This document shows positions 13,014 to 13,741 of a DNA stretch of 13,741 bases, one piece after another. Location: positions 1-13,741 of the forward strand of contig CBDTYW010000079.1 of assembly GCA_965364735.1 (NCBI GenBank), in the 5' to 3' direction. This DNA is from CBDTYW01 sp965364735. Lineage in GTDB: Bacteria > Actinomycetota > Nitriliruptoria > Nitriliruptorales > Nitriliruptoraceae. Under the pieces are notes generated by a model that saw only the letters and a program-made list of their open reading frames with translations, searched no databases and had not been told where the DNA came from. Within the stretch, counting starts at the first letter, position 1; every line of letters starts with the position of its first letter. Both the position numbers and the translations under genes were made by a program.

Positions 13014-13741
13014 TCATCCGTCGCGGTCGAGGATGCTGTCAGCCCAGGTCTGGGCGCGGGCGCGGGCGCTCGCGAGGCGTTGCTCGAGGTCGTGGTCGTC
13101 CGCGTACTGCTCGATGCGCGTCCTCGCCTCCGCGACGGCGGCCGCCATGCTCGCGCCGTACTGCTCGATGTGCGCGCGGGCGGTGGCGGTCGGAGATGCG
13201 GGTGCCGGGTACGGCGGCCACCAGACCGCGGACTCGTCGCGCTGGGGGTAGTCGAGACGCAGCTGCTCTGACCGGTCGAGGAACGTCGCGGCGATGCGAC
13301 CGGTCAGCTCCTCCGCATCCTCGTCAGGATGGAGGCGAACCACGTCGAGGGCGATCTCGACGACGACGTTGCGCTCGGCGGTCCGTACCACGGGGGAGAA
13401 GGCCCGCTGCGCCCCGAAGTGCGTCACGACGAGGACGTCGGCCCCGCCGTCGATCGCCAGGCGCGCCGCCCCGCGACGCAGTGGCAGGAGGGTGCCGTCG
13501 TGGGTGACGGTCCCCTCGGGCGCGAGCCCGATCGTGGCACCAGAGCGCAGCCGCTCGACCGCGACGGCGTACGCCTGATCGCGCCCGCTCCCGCTGCCGC
13601 GCGCGACCGCGGGGTCCTGCGCGATCAGGGTGTCGCGGATCACCTTCACGTAGGCCTGCGCGTTGGGCACGCTGAGCCAGAGGTGCGGGTCGATCTCGCC
13701 GTGCACGTGCGCGCCGAGGACCGCCTGCGGCAGCTGGTGGA
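13014..13741 (-). CDS. Chimeric open frame: TroA/ZnuA fragment joined to C-terminal PlsC-type acyltransferase (partial)
   Basis: The frame enters from beyond the right edge and ends at TGA 13016-13014. The first visible part (about 45 residues, to codon 13608) reads HQLPQAVLGAHVHGEIDPHLWL and on to LIAQDPA, a piece of a metal-binding TroA/ZnuA-type protein. From about 13607 the frame reads as an acyltransferase of the PlsC family, which acylates lysophosphatidate at the membrane. It has a GSGSGRDQAYAVAVERLRSG helix, then GLAPEGTVTHDG with the PEGT motif near 13509-13520, then RRGAARLAIDGGADVLVV. A helical tail of about 60 residues follows. The PlsC N-terminal half with its catalytic HX4D is absent, as is the second lobe of the TroA protein. 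As written, neither activity looks complete. It may be a pseudogene fusion, a real new fusion, or a sequence chimera. Confidence 0.75.
   Translation of the reverse strand, partial: HQLPQAVLGAHVHGEIDPHLWLSVPNAQAYVKVIRDTLIAQDPAVARGSGSGRDQAYAVAVERLRSGATIGLAPEGTVTHDGTLLPLRRGAARLAIDGGADVLVVTHFGAQRAFSPVVRTAERNVVVEIALDVVRLHPDEDAEELTGRIAATFLDRSEQLRLDYPQRDESAVWWPPYPAPASPTATARAHIEQYGASMAAAVAEARTRIEQYADDHDLEQRLASARARAQTWADSILDRDG
13574..13629. repeat. 11-bp perfect inverted repeat flanking the TroA-PlsC junction
   Basis: CCTGATCGCGC (13574-13584) and its exact complement GCGCGATCAGG (13619-13629) are separated by 34 bp. The change from TroA-like to PlsC-like coding lies inside this spacer (about 13596-13616). 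Both arms are within reading frame (coding RDQA and LIAQ on the minus strand). An 11-bp match at this spacing can arise by chance in GC-rich DNA. Confidence 0.5.
13608..13741 (-). other. TroA/ZnuA-type metal-binding protein segment within the chimera
   Basis: GEIDPHLWLSVPNAQAYVKV followed by IRDTLIAQDPA matches the middle of cluster A-I metal-binding lipoproteins (consensus DPHxWLxPxNA...I..xL...DP). The histidine codon at 13685-13683 (DPHLW) corresponds to a metal ligand in TroA, PsaA and ZnuA. The wording NAQAYVKVIRDTL resembles the actinobacterial 'anchored repeat' metal transporters. The domain normally continues with 130 or so more residues after DPA; here the reading changes to acyltransferase sequence at once. 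Confidence 0.75.

Noticed and set aside
1..13741. Apparent excess of GATC across the window
   Set aside because: It follows from the frequent Ile codon ATC preceded by codons ending in G on either strand; no methyltransferase or spacing pattern supports another meaning.
1..13741. Mobile elements, integrases, CRISPR arrays or attachment sites, including use of the tRNA 3' end as an integration site
   Set aside because: No transposase or integrase motif, no direct repeat of the tRNA 3' end, and no spaced repeats were seen on reading both strands.

Overview
The window is about 70% GC, with codon third positions strongly G/C-biased in every real gene. A resuscitation-promoting-factor (Rpf) type protein, a tRNA without an encoded CCA end, several GTG/TTG starts and a paired NfeD/slipin unit all point to a high-GC actinobacterium (Actinomycetota). 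Genus cannot be read from the sequence. Gene density is high, many neighbours overlap by 1-33 nt, and no insertion sequence, phage gene or CRISPR array is visible.

Layout. (1) 1-2498, minus strand: nfeD-like membrane protease -> slipin (SPFH) -> modB (molybdate permease, running off the left edge); slipin and modB overlap by 4 nt. (2) 2465-2910: a small plus-strand open frame of unknown function, probably a truncated gene, followed by a 10-bp hairpin. (3) 2910-6316, plus: a MacB/LolD-type ABC ATPase and its 880-residue FtsX-type permease, overlapping by 1 nt. (4) 6303-7636, minus: tetR -> modA, overlapping by 4 nt; modA converges on the permease gene. (5) 7637-7729: an intergenic region with two GTTGAC-N5-GTCAAC palindromes, one over a -35 box and one at the predicted transcription start. 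(6) 7730-10083, plus: a short-chain dehydrogenase and a Baeyer-Villiger-type flavin monooxygenase, overlapping by 4 nt. (7) 10051-10989, minus: an EamA/DMT exporter. (8) 11170-11763, plus: a secreted Rpf-domain protein with an unusual insertion. (9) 11767-12696, minus: a soluble orphan histidine kinase. (10) 12848-12921: a CAU-anticodon tRNA. (11) 13014-13741, minus: an open frame joining a metal-binding-protein (TroA/ZnuA) fragment to the C-terminal half of a PlsC-type acyltransferase.

How the genes may work together. NfeD and slipin are a known membrane protease/scaffold pair. The dehydrogenase and monooxygenase would make an alcohol -> ketone -> ester route, repressed by the divergent TetR. 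The two mod genes lie about 6 kb apart: modA is coupled to the TetR gene and modB to the slipin gene, so molybdate uptake here appears split and placed under foreign promoters. The most unusual items are the TroA-PlsC chimera at the right edge, the split mod genes, and the two-operator divergent promoter.
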